From Paenibacillus riograndensis SBR5 (GTDB lineage Bacteria; Bacillota; Bacilli; Paenibacillales; Paenibacillaceae), in assembly GCF_000981585.1 (NCBI RefSeq), contig NZ_LN831776.1, positions 5,935,187-5,999,186 of the forward strand: DNA of 64,000 bases, read 5' to 3'. The translations under genes and the position numbers were made by a program. Positions 54,757 to 63,621 of this stretch are shown here, in pieces. Below the pieces are notes generated by a model. That model searched no databases, was not told the origin of the DNA, and saw only the letters and a program-made list of their open reading frames with translations. Position 1 is the first letter of the stretch. Each line of letters begins with the position of its first letter.

Positions 54757-55416
54757 TTACTTTGCCGATAATGGCCTGCGCTTGAATACGCCCGACAAAA
54801 CCACGATGATTCCAAGCAGCAGCGGCAGCAGAGAATGAATGGACGGCAGCAGGAAGGAAATCACCGCACCAAACTTGGCGTCCTGAAGCAGCATATCCCC
54901 CGCCGTGTAGGCGAGGATATAGGCGCCAATGTAGGTCAGGACGGGAAGCCGGTGCAGCCAGCTCACAATGATTCCGCTGCCCCACACCACAATCGGAATG
55001 CTTAGGGCAATACCGATTACAACCAGAGCGAGATCGCCCTTGGCGACACCGGCGATGGCCAGCACATTATCCAGGCTCATAACAAAGTCGGCCAACAGAA
55101 TGGTGCGTACGGATTTCCATACGCTGGAGCTTTCTTCCACCCGGATGTCCTCTTCTTCCTCCAGCAGCAGCTTGAACGCGATCCATAGCAGCAGTATTCC
55201 CCCGCCGGCTTCAATATAAGGGACTTTAAGCAGCAGCACTGCAGCAAAGGTCAGCAGGCAGCGCAGCACGACAGCACCTGCGGCTCCCCACCAGACCGCC
55301 AGCCTGCGGTGCTGCTCCGGCAAGTTTTTACTGGCCATTGCAATGACCATTGCGTTATCTCCGCTCAGCACAAGATTGATCATCAGGATCTCACCAAGCA
55401 GCAATAAAGATTCCAT
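54757..55416 (-). CDS. TerC/YkoY-family integral membrane protein (copy 1)
   Basis: 219 residues, about seven membrane helices. TerC signature ESLLLLGEILMINLVLSGDNAMVIAMASKNLP with the metal-site Asp, and the repeat half LLADFVMSLDNVLAIAGVA. An acidic EEEEDIRVEESS loop separates the halves. TerC proteins export Mn2+ or help metalate secreted proteins. ATG at 55416 with GGGAGG 10 nt upstream. Divergent from a second TerC gene. Confidence 0.9.
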   Translation of the reverse strand: MESLLLLGEILMINLVLSGDNAMVIAMASKNLPEQHRRLAVWWGAAGAVVLRCLLTFAAVLLLKVPYIEAGGGILLLWIAFKLLLEEEEDIRVEESSSVWKSVRTILLADFVMSLDNVLAIAGVAKGDLALVVIGIALSIPIVVWGSGIIVSWLHRLPVLTYIGAYILAYTAGDMLLQDAKFGAVISFLLPSIHSLLPLLLGIIVVLSGVFKRRPLSAK

Positions 55417-55577
55417 GGACTTCAGCCTCCCTGAACTGCATGTATTTACATGTATGTCCAAGCAGGGCAAGCTATGCTACAGTCTGTGGCTTTTTTCCAA
55501 GGGGGGGAATGTCCGGCGCTTTTTTTGCGTATACAACACTATACCGTTCAGAAAACGCTAATAGGAGTGACCCCCTC

Positions 55578-56279
55578 TTGAACACATCCGTTCTGGATTT
55601 CATATTGCCGCTGCTGAATATTATCTTTCTGGATCTGATTCTGGCTGGCGACAATGCCATTGTCATTGGCCTGGCTGCGCGGAATTTACAGGGCCGGACA
55701 CAGAAAAAAGCAATCCTGCTGGGCACAGGCGGGGCTGTGGTACTGCGGATTATCGCCACTATTCTGGTCGTTTGGCTGCTGAAGATTCCCTGGCTGCTGT
55801 TATTCGGCGGCCTGCTGCTGATTCTGATCGCCTATAAGCTGCTGACCGGAGACAGCGGAGGGCCCAATATTCAGGCAGGCGGGACGTTATGGGCGGCGGT
55901 GCGTACGATTATCATCGCTGACGCGGCCATGGGGCTGGATAATGTGATTGCGATTGCCGGAGCTGCCAACCACAATATTGCACTGGTTGTACTGGGACTG
56001 CTGATCAGCGTGCCGATCGTAGTCTGGGGCAGCACCCTGTTCATCAAGCTGATGGGCCGGTATCCCTGGATCATCTATATCGGCTCCGCCGTGCTTGGGC
56101 TGACCGCTTCCGGCATGATTACAGAAGAAAAGCGGATTGCCCCTTTTGTGGAGGAGCATCCGCTGCTGCGCATTCTTTTTATTATTCTGGTGATTGGCGG
56201 AATCCTGGCGGCAGGGCACTGGAAACGGGTCCGGGACCACCAAAAAGCAGCACATACCGGCAGACGGGCCGGCGGATGA
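55578..56279 (+). CDS. TerC/YjbE-family integral membrane protein (copy 2)
   Basis: 233 residues, about seven membrane helices. LLNIIFLDLILAGDNAIVIGLAARNL and IIIADAAMGLDNVIAIAGAAN carry the paired Asp-Asn motifs of TerC. TTG start at 55578 with AGGAGTGA 7 nt upstream; the frame is open 46 codons further but has no site there. Paralogue of the divergent gene, with only about 160 bp between them. I looked for a yybP-ykoY (Mn2+) riboswitch there and saw none. Confidence 0.9.
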   Translation: MNTSVLDFILPLLNIIFLDLILAGDNAIVIGLAARNLQGRTQKKAILLGTGGAVVLRIIATILVVWLLKIPWLLLFGGLLLILIAYKLLTGDSGGPNIQAGGTLWAAVRTIIIADAAMGLDNVIAIAGAANHNIALVVLGLLISVPIVVWGSTLFIKLMGRYPWIIYIGSAVLGLTASGMITEEKRIAPFVEEHPLLRILFIILVIGGILAAGHWKRVRDHQKAAHTGRRAGG

Positions 56280-56296
56280 AAAAAGAGTTCGCAAGG

Positions 56297-57595
56297 TTAG
56301 AACCATTCTTCCTGCAGCCCGGCTTGCGCCGGTACCACATCGCTGGGCTTCTCATCCCCGTACGGGGTTATGTTGACCGTCTCCGTACCGGCGACCGCCG
56401 CATCCAGCAGAGCACTGTAACCAGGCAGGGTCGCTTCGATTTTGTCCACAATCCGCAGGTTAGGATTCGTAGTTGGCGATTTCGGGACAAACAGCGTACA
56501 GCAATCCTCGTATGGGAGGATGGAAAGGTCGTAGGTGCCGACCGTTTTGGAGAGCTCCACGATTTCGCTCTTGTCCATCATCACGAGGGGCCGCAGCAGC
56601 GGAAGCGGAGTCGCACGGCCAATGACGTTCATGCTGGACAGCGTCTGGCTGGCAACCTGGCCCAGACTTTCGCCTGTAACGAGGGCCAGTGCCCCTTCCC
56701 GCTCAGCCAGCCGCGTAGCAATCTTCAGCATAGCCCGGCGCATCAGGGTAATAATCAGGTTATCCTGCCCGATTCCTGTAAAAGAGGTCTGCACCTCAGT
56801 AAATGGAACGAGATGCAGTTTGATGACGCCGGCATACCGGGACAATACCCGGGTCAGATCAACAACTTTTTGCCTGGCCAGCTCGCTGGTATAGGGAAAA
56901 CTGTAGAAATGGACACACTCCACTTCAAGTCCCCGGCGCATGGACGACCAGCCGGCTACCGGGCTGTCAATGCCTCCGCTCAGCAGCAGCATGGCTTTGC
57001 CGTTGGTACCGAGCGGAAAACCGCCGACGCCGGCAATATTTTCACTGAAAATGTACGTATGCCCCTCGCGGATTTCAATTCTAAGTTCCATCTGCGGCGA
57101 CTTCACATCCACAAGCAGCCCCGGATAGCTCTGAAGCAGCGGAGTAGAGATCAGCTTGTTCATTTCGATCGAGCCATAAGGGAAACCCTTCCATACCCGG
57201 CGCACATTCACCTTGAAGGTTGTGCCGGTCGGCGGGGCTGCTATGCGTAGGAAGTTCCGGCTGACTGATAAAATATCATCAAAGTCCGAAAGCGAAACCT
57301 TAACAGGACTTATCGAAGCAATGCCGAAAACATTGCGCAGCACATCGGCCAGCTCCTCCGCAGGCTCCCCGTTCAACTGCACGTATATGCGGCCGAACTC
57401 CTTGCTTAAAGTCACTTTGGGAAAAGGCCTGATCATTTCTTTTACATGGCGCAGCACTGTTTTCTCAAACCGGGAACGGTTTTTCCCCTTTAAAGTAAAC
57501 TCTCCGAACCGCAGCAGCAGCATATCTGCATATTCGATACTCCTTGTGATTCCTGGCCCAGATCCGGCCGCGAACCCGTTCTCTATCTCTTTCAT
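56297..57595 (-). CDS. thiI: ThiI, tRNA 4-thiouridine synthetase
   Basis: 432 residues. Adenylates U8 of tRNA and transfers sulfur to form s4U; also feeds thiazole synthesis in some species. N-terminal ferredoxin-like domain (MLLLRFGEFTLKGKNRSRFE), THUMP domain, then the PP-loop ATPase LLSGGIDSPVAGWSSMRRG. The rhodanese domain of the E. coli enzyme is absent, as in other Bacilli. ATG at 57595, 3 nt after iscS, with GGAGG in the iscS end: the two genes form a sulfur-relay operon. Confidence 0.95.
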   Translation of the reverse strand: MKEIENGFAAGSGPGITRSIEYADMLLLRFGEFTLKGKNRSRFEKTVLRHVKEMIRPFPKVTLSKEFGRIYVQLNGEPAEELADVLRNVFGIASISPVKVSLSDFDDILSVSRNFLRIAAPPTGTTFKVNVRRVWKGFPYGSIEMNKLISTPLLQSYPGLLVDVKSPQMELRIEIREGHTYIFSENIAGVGGFPLGTNGKAMLLLSGGIDSPVAGWSSMRRGLEVECVHFYSFPYTSELARQKVVDLTRVLSRYAGVIKLHLVPFTEVQTSFTGIGQDNLIITLMRRAMLKIATRLAEREGALALVTGESLGQVASQTLSSMNVIGRATPLPLLRPLVMMDKSEIVELSKTVGTYDLSILPYEDCCTLFVPKSPTTNPNLRIVDKIEATLPGYSALLDAAVAGTETVNITPYGDEKPSDVVPAQAGLQEEWF

Positions 57596-57598
57596 TCG

Positions 57599-58750
57599 TT
57601 ATTTCATGCCTCCTTCAGCTTTCTTCAATGACAGTACAGCAGTCAGCAGGGCTTGTTCAAGCAGAGCTACATCCGCTTCCGTATGAATGTCCCCCAGACT
57701 GATCCGGATGCCGCCCAGAGCCGCCGGGACGTCTCTGCCCATCGACAGCAGGATCCGGCTCGGTTCAGCAAGCCGCGAAGAACACGCGGAACGGGTCGAA
57801 ACCGTCATCCCCAGCTCTTCCAGCTTGCGCGCCAGCACTTCCCCCTTCATGCCAGGGTAGGAGAAATGGACAATATGGGGTGCGCCGTCCTCCCGGCTGT
57901 TCAGGACAAGCTCAGGCATGGCCGCAATAAAATGCAGCAGCCGGTTGCGGAGCGGAATCAGCCGTCTTACCAATTCCTCCCGCCGTTCACCGCTCATGCG
58001 AACGGCCTTGGCCGAAGCGACAATTCCCGCTACATTTTCGGTTCCGGCACGGTTTCCATTTTCATGGGAGCCTCCTGTCAGCAGCGGGAACAATGCAGTT
58101 CCTTCCCGGACCACCAGTATCCCTGTCCCGCGCGGACCACGGATTTTGTGCGGCGACAGGCTGTACAGCTCGGCCTGCCACTCCTTCAGCCGTGTCTCCA
58201 GTTTGCCGTAACCCTGCACTCCATCGACATGAAACAGCGTCCGGCGGTTCACCGCTTTGATGCCTTGGCCAATTTCCCGCAGCGGCTGCACCGTCCCAAT
58301 CTCATTATTGACATGCATGACACTCACAAGCACGGTATCCGGCCGGATGGCGGCGGCTATATCCGCCGGGTCCACAATTCCAGTGCCCGTAGGCGCGACA
58401 AACGATACCTCCCAGCCCAGCTCCTGCAGTTGCCGGCAGCTCTCATATACCGACGGATGCTCCAGCTGTGTTGTCACGATATGCCTTCCTCTTCCCTGAT
58501 ACTGCAGGGCGGCGCCTTTGATGGCGAGGTTATTGCTCTCGGTCGCTCCCGAGGTAAACAAAATTTCGTGAGGCTGTACAGCAAGTGCGGCTGCACATAC
58601 CTCCCGTGCGCGCGTGATGAGCCGCTCCGCTTCCATCCCGGCGCGGTGCAGCGAAGAAGGGTTGGCATAATGCAGCCTCATAATTTGTTCCACCGTCTGC
58701 ACGACCTCATCATAAGGCGGGGCGGCAGCAGCGTAATCCCAATAAAGCAT
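57599..58750 (-). CDS. cysteine desulfurase (NifS/IscS-like, ThiI partner)
   Basis: 383 residues. PLP enzyme that takes sulfur from Cys. LYWDYAAAAPP, FTSGATESNNLAIKG, EHPSVYESCRQL, HVDGVQGYGKL, PLP-Lys in SLSPHKIRGPRGTG, GSHENGNRAGTEN, and the sulfur-carrying Cys in STRSACSSRLAEPSRIL. The close coupling with thiI corresponds to B. subtilis nifZ-thiI. ATG at 58750. The usual DxxATTP start reads DYAAAAP here. Confidence 0.92.
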   Translation of the reverse strand: MLYWDYAAAAPPYDEVVQTVEQIMRLHYANPSSLHRAGMEAERLITRAREVCAAALAVQPHEILFTSGATESNNLAIKGAALQYQGRGRHIVTTQLEHPSVYESCRQLQELGWEVSFVAPTGTGIVDPADIAAAIRPDTVLVSVMHVNNEIGTVQPLREIGQGIKAVNRRTLFHVDGVQGYGKLETRLKEWQAELYSLSPHKIRGPRGTGILVVREGTALFPLLTGGSHENGNRAGTENVAGIVASAKAVRMSGERREELVRRLIPLRNRLLHFIAAMPELVLNSREDGAPHIVHFSYPGMKGEVLARKLEELGMTVSTRSACSSRLAEPSRILLSMGRDVPAALGGIRISLGDIHTEADVALLEQALLTAVLSLKKAEGGMK

Positions 58751-58823
58751 ATATCGGAAGTCTCCTTTGCGTCTTCTGCTTGTTCATTTCTGCGGGAATC
58801 CTCATGCTTCATCCCAAATGGCG

Positions 58824-58884
58824 AAAAAGGATCAAACGGTCCTTGGCCACCTGTGGCTTAGGGTCTACCGTTTGATCCTTTTTA
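58824..58884 (-). terminator. strong terminator after the lytic transglycosylase gene
   Basis: Perfect 16-bp arms AAAAGGATCAAACGGT and its complement, then TTTTT. It starts right at the stop codon of the gene at 58885 and isolates it from iscS. Confidence 0.92.
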
Positions 58885-59595
58885 TTATACCGCGTATTTG
58901 GCGCGGGCGCGTTCTATTTTGCTGATATAGGCCTGCGTTTCCTTCGGAAGCTGCGACAGATTGGCGAGCAGCTCCAGATCAGTGCTTACTCCCAGCTTGT
59001 TCACCCGTCCGGGACCCGCATTGTATGCGGCAAGCGCCATGTTCTCCTGTCCATTATACCGTTTCAGCTGATAAGACAGATAACGCACTCCGCCGTCGAT
59101 GCTCTGCGCCGGATCAAAGGGATCGGATACGCCCAGTCCATTCGCCGTTCCATCCATCAGCTGCATGAGCCCTTTGGCTCCGGCTGAAGAAACAACATTG
59201 GGATTGAAGGAAGATTCCGTGTCGATTACGGCTTTGATCAGGTCAACGGGAACACCGTATTTCGCGCTGGCACTTTGAATCAGCTCTTCATAATCGGTAG
59301 GTCTGGTCTCCGTTATTTCCCCGGAAATGGTGTTGTAAGCTTCATCCATCCCTCCAAGCTGCTGCCACAGCAGTCCGCTTAGGGCAGAGCTGTCAAGCGA
59401 AGCTGCCGAGCTGCCCGGGTTTCCGCTGGCATTCTGGAGCGCCAGCTCCTGCAGAAGTGCGGCAAATTCTGCCGATGAGCTTCCTGTCACTTCCGGTTTT
59501 GCGTTCTCCGTCCCGTTGTTAACGCGGGTGGAACTTCGCAGGTTAATCCATTTCAGCTGCCCGGTCCCGGTTCCAGCTGCGGGGTTGATCGCCAT
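58885..59595 (-). CDS. lytic transglycosylase (SLT domain)
   Basis: 236 residues. Variable Ser/Ala-rich N terminus without a clear signal peptide, then an SLT fold from about residue 105: YEELIQSASAKYGVPVDLIKAV, catalytic Glu in IDTESSFNPNVVSSAGAKGL, MQLM, and LAAYNAGPGRVNKLG. Cuts glycan strands to 1,6-anhydroMurNAc. ATG at 59595 with AAGGA 9 nt upstream. The lack of a signal peptide is shared by several Bacilli homologues; export route unclear. Confidence 0.88.
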   Translation of the reverse strand: MAINPAAGTGTGQLKWINLRSSTRVNNGTENAKPEVTGSSSAEFAALLQELALQNASGNPGSSAASLDSSALSGLLWQQLGGMDEAYNTISGEITETRPTDYEELIQSASAKYGVPVDLIKAVIDTESSFNPNVVSSAGAKGLMQLMDGTANGLGVSDPFDPAQSIDGGVRYLSYQLKRYNGQENMALAAYNAGPGRVNKLGVSTDLELLANLSQLPKETQAYISKIERARAKYAV

Positions 59596-59712
59596 GCTGA
59601 GCATTCCTTCTTTCAGGGGTTGTTTTTTATATGTGAATGAATCGCCAGTTAAAATTTAAAATGCGCCTTTATTTTACAATTTTTTCGGTGCAAATGCTAT
59701 ATACGGACATAC

Positions 59713-59758
59713 AAAAACAGACTTCAGACCTGCATAGATAGGTCTGAAAGCCTGTTTT
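59713..59758 (-). terminator. terminator after the DUF4190-like gene
   Basis: Minus strand AAACAGGCTTTCAGACCT / AGGTCTGAAGTCTGTTT, then TTTTTG. Confidence 0.88.
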
Positions 59759-59786
59759 GAATCTGGATATACAGCTTCTATGGCGT

Positions 59787-60188
59787 CTAGCGGGCAAAAG
59801 GAATCAGGATAAAATAGCTGAGTGTAGAGACAATCCCCAGTCCCATGGCCCAGGCACCGGCTGTTTTTTGCCCTTTGGCATATGCATAATAACCAAGGAC
59901 TGCAGCAATGGGTCCCATAATAATCGACCAGATAAACAAAGAAACTACTCCAAAACCTAAGCCTATATAACCGATGGAGCGGCTTTCATTGCTGGCCTCT
60001 GTTTCTGTTTTGGCTTCTGCCCCATTGATGTGTCCCCGGTGCACATGGCTCGGCAGCGGGCTGATTTCAGCGGCATATTCCTCACTGTGCGCTTTGTCCC
60101 GGCGGGGGTAGTCTACACGACGCGGCCGCAGGACAATTTTTCTACGCTGGTTGCGGTCCAGATTGGAGTCATCATCTTGCTTGTCCAT
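59787..60188 (-). CDS. DUF4190-like small membrane protein
   Basis: 133 residues. Long charged N-terminal tail rich in Arg/Asp (DRNQRRKIVLRPRRVDYPRR), then two hydrophobic segments (IGLGFGVVSLFIWSIIMGPIAAVLGYYAYAKG and GAWAMGLGIVSTLSYFILI) with the glycine pattern of DUF4190. Unknown role. ATG at 60188 with AGGAGG. Ten bp after the DUF1540 gene, likely one transcript. Confidence 0.75.
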   Translation of the reverse strand: MDKQDDDSNLDRNQRRKIVLRPRRVDYPRRDKAHSEEYAAEISPLPSHVHRGHINGAEAKTETEASNESRSIGYIGLGFGVVSLFIWSIIMGPIAAVLGYYAYAKGQKTAGAWAMGLGIVSTLSYFILIPFAR

Positions 60189-60198
60189 GGCGCGCCTC

Positions 60199-60420
60199 CT
60201 ACTCGTTAGGCTTGAACGTCAGACAACAGGTAGCAGAGGAATTGCCGGCATAATCATGATGGCCCTGACCAGCCATTTCTTCGGCATATTCTTCCTTGAA
60301 GGCGTTGCCCGAATGCTTGTCGATCTCGATGAGTATTTCGTCTGCACGGCACAAGTTCTGTTCTCCCCAATAATGACAGTTGCTCACACTGCATTTCACA
60401 AGCGTTTTTGCGGTTGTCAT
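60199..60420 (-). CDS. DUF1540 cysteine-rich protein
   Basis: 73 residues. KCSVSNCHYWGEQNLCRADEI and the second Cys/His part (HHDYAGNSSATCCLTF) give the four-Cys pattern of DUF1540, presumably metal binding. Often spore-associated in Bacilli. ATG at 60420 with GAGGTG; the frame is open 18 codons upstream without a site. Confidence 0.85.
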   Translation of the reverse strand: MTTAKTLVKCSVSNCHYWGEQNLCRADEILIEIDKHSGNAFKEEYAEEMAGQGHHDYAGNSSATCCLTFKPNE

Positions 60421-60518
60421 AGTTATCACCTCGGCTTCATTATGTCCGCTGTAAGCGAACCCTATGCTGCACAAGGGTTTCCAATTCCGTTACAGCTTCC
60501 TAAGCGGGGATAAGTTAA

Positions 60519-60560
60519 GAAAAACGGCTGTGCCGTCCTCTCACGGGACAGCGCAGCCGT
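60519..60560 (-). terminator. terminator without an assigned upstream gene
   Basis: Minus strand ACGGCTGCGCTGTCC-CGTGAG-GGACGGCACAGCCGT followed by TTTTTCTT. The nearest upstream minus-strand gene (ypuI) already has a terminator at 60954-60998, so what this one ends is unclear. Confidence 0.75.
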
Positions 60561-60616
60561 CTTGGTTCTAACGTTACCTGAAGAACGACTCCCCATGAAT
60601 CCTACGGCAACTCTTT

Positions 60617-60796
60617 AAGTGGAAAAAGGTACACTAATTTGCCGAAGTACCCTACCCTCGGGCAGATGAAGTGGAAAAAGGGTCACTAATTCAGCTCATT
60701 TCACCATTGAACCGGAAATGTGGCCCAATTAGATTTATTCCACTTCACTCTCAGGATTTCTTAATTTTCGGAAAAATAAGTTCCCTTTTTCCAACT
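60617..60796. repeat. AGTGGAAAAAGG repeat, two direct and one inverted copy
   Basis: Copies at 60617-60640 and 60669-60692 (AAGTGGAAAAAGG, then T/G and CACTAATT), and an inverted copy at 60771-60796 (AGTTGGAAAAAGGGAACTTA read on the minus strand). The 605-bp gap 60421-61025 has no supported gene; an open plus-strand frame at 60671-60982 starts inside a repeat unit and looks spurious. Confidence 0.6.
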
Positions 60797-60953
60797 AGCA
60801 CCTGCGAAGAAGCCGGTAAAGACGGATCGCCCTATTCCTTCGCGATCGATCCGCAGCTGTTACGGACAGGAGAGCCCTTATTGAGAGAAGATTCGGCTAT
60901 TCCGCAGGACTACGGACTGAGATGCCTTTATTTCTCCCTAAATTCTTATCTTT

Positions 60954-60998
60954 CAAAAAAAGACCGCATCCGCCCTAACTAAAAGGCAAATGCGATCT
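60954..60998 (-). terminator. terminator after ypuI
   Basis: Minus strand GATCGCATTTGCC / GGGCGGATGCGGTC then TTTTTTT, 28 bp after the stop codon. Confidence 0.85.
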
Positions 60999-61025
60999 TC
61001 TGGAAATGGAGCAGCTTAACTCAGA

Positions 61026-61523
61026 TTATACCTGGTTCTGCATGCGTTTTTCGGTCAGATAGTCATTCTCATAATAACTGAGGTCATCCCGCAGTTCTTC
61101 ATAAACCTTGGTAATATCCAAAATAATGTCCCGTGCCGGGCGGACCGGCTTTTTGCGGAAACGGATCGCATCCTGGCCCGTGTAGGCATAACGTCCGTCT
61201 TCGGAATAACTTTCATTTTTAGGATAAAAGAAGTTGTTTACACCAAAGTGGTATACGTTATAAAGGGCTTTTTGCGCAAATGCATCATCAAAAGTGGCAC
61301 GGCGCAGGGCAACCCCAAGTTTCTCATATGACATTTCCGAGAACACCAGCAAATGGCGGAGATCGGACAAAAAGCCCTGATAAAAGAGCAGCGTTTCCTC
61401 ATCTTCCTCCGTGACCAGCTGCGGCAGCGCATGCTGATTCAGGAATATCTCCATTTTTCCGATTACGGATTTAAGCTTTTCTCTCGTCGTTTCACACAAT
61501 TTCTGCACATTGGCTGCTGACAT
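61026..61523 (-). CDS. ypuI: YpuI family protein (DUF3907)
   Basis: 165 residues, soluble and mainly helical. Matches YpuI across its length (LPQLVTEEDEETLLFYQGFL, FFYPKNESYSEDGRYAYTGQ, RDIILDITKVYEELRDDLSY). Found in spore formers; function unknown. ATG at 61523 with AAGGGGGAG 9 nt upstream. Confidence 0.88.
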   Translation of the reverse strand: MSAANVQKLCETTREKLKSVIGKMEIFLNQHALPQLVTEEDEETLLFYQGFLSDLRHLLVFSEMSYEKLGVALRRATFDDAFAQKALYNVYHFGVNNFFYPKNESYSEDGRYAYTGQDAIRFRKKPVRPARDIILDITKVYEELRDDLSYYENDYLTEKRMQNQV

Positions 61524-61590
61524 GGCGATTGCTCCCCCTTATTAGTCCTAGCTCTTGTAGTTGTAACCCATACAATCACAGCGAGGCATT

Positions 61591-61604
61591 TCCAAGCGCT
61601 TTTA
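61591..61604. promoter_or_regulatory. candidate cre (CcpA) site between ypuI and the protease gene
   Basis: TCCAAGCGCTTTTA fits the core of the catabolite-responsive element TGWAANCGNTNWCA at about 11 of 14 positions. It lies in the divergent 208-bp gap, about 130 bp before the protease start. Weak without other support. Confidence 0.25.
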
Positions 61605-61731
61605 CATCGTAAGCACTTACTTTCTGATATTAACATAAAACCTTGGACGACGGTATCCTTTTCTGAAATGCATAAAACCTGCGCTCTCTCCTAAACCTAC
61701 AGCTATACCATGCCATAAAGGAGCGGAAAAT

Positions 61732-63621
61732 ATGTCACGCAAAAATGCAATGATAGCCGGTTTGATCACCGCCGCTTTTACTATAGCCGTGTTCACGTAC
61801 ACGCTTCGGCCGGATGGAGGCCCTGCGCTGAAACAAGCCTCTGTACCGAACCCGCATCAGGAAAAAACAATTAAAAAAAAGGCCCTTACCCAGGATGTCA
61901 GCTCCACCGACCGTCTGAACAGAACAGATGTCAGCAAGCATCTGCGGACCATGTTATCCGAGACGGACGGCAAAACGCCCGAGGATATTTCAGCATATGC
62001 CAAACAGCTGCAGCAGGGACACGGACATATTGCCATGCTGATGTGGATTGATTTCCGCACGAAGCAGTCCAGCACGTTCAAATCATCTTTTCCCGAAGGA
62101 AGCGACCAGGAGAATAAACGGCTGCTGAAGTACCTGAACACCGCAAAAACGGCCATTCAGAGGCATCAGAGCTATGAATCCCCTTCCTTTATCATCGGCA
62201 ATAAAAAATACTATTTCACAGCCCAGCGTGACCGGGAGGGACATTATGGTGTCATCGCCCTGATCAATCAGAGGATTCTCGACCGGGTGGCCGAGCATCA
62301 GCTCAAAAACCTGCGGCTGATCCCCTATCCGAAGGAAGGGAAATACCGGGTGGAATCCGTTCATGCCGATACCCTGAAGGAGCTTACCGTCAAGACCGGC
62401 CACGATAATGAGAACGCCAGCCATTATTACGAAAATGAGATCGTCGTCCGCTTCAAAAACGGCCATCCCACCGCCGGACAGCTGCAGACCATCGCCGCCG
62501 ATATCCGCTGTAAGGAGCCTCGCAAGCTGGGCTACGCCTACATTTTCCGCTCCGGGAAGCTGAATTACCCACAGCTGAAAGCTTATTTTGACCAGAAGTG
62601 GAACCCGCAATATACAGAACCCCACTATATGTATTTAACCAATGATACCGTGGGTGAAAATACCGGGGCTGCAGTAATTACACCAAATGATCTGCTGTTC
62701 TCCACATACCAATGGAATCTGCCGGCTATCGAAACCGAACAGGGCTGGAATCTGTCCAAAGGCAGCAAAGAGGTCATTGTAGCGGTGGTGGATACCGGTG
62801 TGCAGGCCAATCATCCTGACCTCAAAGGCCAGCTGCTTGCCGGATATAATGCGATTACAAACACTTCGCCGCCTAATGATGACGTAGGCCACGGCACCCA
62901 TGTTGCCGGAATTATCGGTGCACTGACCAATAACGGTGAAGGTGTAGCCGGCATCAGCTGGTACAACAAGATCCTTCCGGTAAAAGCGCTCGACAGCTCG
63001 GGGGCAGGAACCACCTATTCCGTTGCTGAAGGAATCATCTGGGCGACCGACAAAGGCGCCAAAGTCATCAACCTCAGTCTGGGCAATTATGCCGATTCAC
63101 AGTTCCTGCATGATGCGGTTAAATACGCCTATGACCGCGATGTCGTGCTTGTATCTGCTGCCGGGAATGACAACACCGAGCGTCCGGGGTACCCTGCCGC
63201 CTACCCGGAGGTGCTTGCCGTCGCAGCGACCAGCGCCAATGGCGATAGAGCCTCCTTTTCCAATTACGGTGACTATATTGATGTGTCCGCTCCCGGAGAG
63301 AGCATCGCCAGCACCTATCCCGATAGCCAGTATGCTGCGCTGTCTGGCACCTCCATGGCCAGCCCGCATGTGGCTGCGCTGGCCGGACTGGTCCGCTCCC
63401 TGAATCCGGACCTGACGAATAAAGAAGTGATGGCGCTGATGACTTCAAATGCCGTGGATCTGGGCGATCCCGGCCAGGACAAATATTACGGCTGGGGCCA
63501 GGTGGATATCTACAAAACGCTGCAGGCCGCAGGCGGAGGCGAGGTTCCCCTGCAGCTGTTCCCGCAGCATGTCGGCCGCCAGCTCAAAACCCTCCTGCAG
63601 AGTCTGAAGAACGGTTATTGA
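61732..63621 (+). CDS. membrane-anchored S8 (subtilisin-like) serine protease
   Basis: 629 residues. N-terminal membrane helix (about 7-23, no clear signal cleavage), a charged stalk, then a long pro-region (about 60-320) with an inhibitor-like part (NEIVVRFKNGHPTAGQLQTIAADI), then the subtilase domain: catalytic Asp354 (VVDTGV), His387 (HGTHVAG), oxyanion Asn479 (SAAGND) and Ser541 (GTSMASPHVAAL). The pro-region is longer than the usual I9 peptide. ATG at 61732 with AAAGGAG. Likely faces the outside; substrate unknown. Ends 7 bp inside the convergent next gene. Confidence 0.92.
   Translation: MSRKNAMIAGLITAAFTIAVFTYTLRPDGGPALKQASVPNPHQEKTIKKKALTQDVSSTDRLNRTDVSKHLRTMLSETDGKTPEDISAYAKQLQQGHGHIAMLMWIDFRTKQSSTFKSSFPEGSDQENKRLLKYLNTAKTAIQRHQSYESPSFIIGNKKYYFTAQRDREGHYGVIALINQRILDRVAEHQLKNLRLIPYPKEGKYRVESVHADTLKELTVKTGHDNENASHYYENEIVVRFKNGHPTAGQLQTIAADIRCKEPRKLGYAYIFRSGKLNYPQLKAYFDQKWNPQYTEPHYMYLTNDTVGENTGAAVITPNDLLFSTYQWNLPAIETEQGWNLSKGSKEVIVAVVDTGVQANHPDLKGQLLAGYNAITNTSPPNDDVGHGTHVAGIIGALTNNGEGVAGISWYNKILPVKALDSSGAGTTYSVAEGIIWATDKGAKVINLSLGNYADSQFLHDAVKYAYDRDVVLVSAAGNDNTERPGYPAAYPEVLAVAATSANGDRASFSNYGDYIDVSAPGESIASTYPDSQYAALSGTSMASPHVAALAGLVRSLNPDLTNKEVMALMTSNAVDLGDPGQDKYYGWGQVDIYKTLQAAGGGEVPLQLFPQHVGRQLKTLLQSLKNGY

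Noticed and set aside
55417..55577. Possible yybP-ykoY (Mn2+) riboswitch between the terC genes
   Set aside because: The spacer is short and I could not find the conserved loops of that riboswitch on either strand.
60671..60982. Plus-strand frame of 103 codons after ypuI
   Set aside because: Starts inside a dispersed AGTGGAAAAAGG repeat, ends over the ypuI terminator and has no ribosome binding site.
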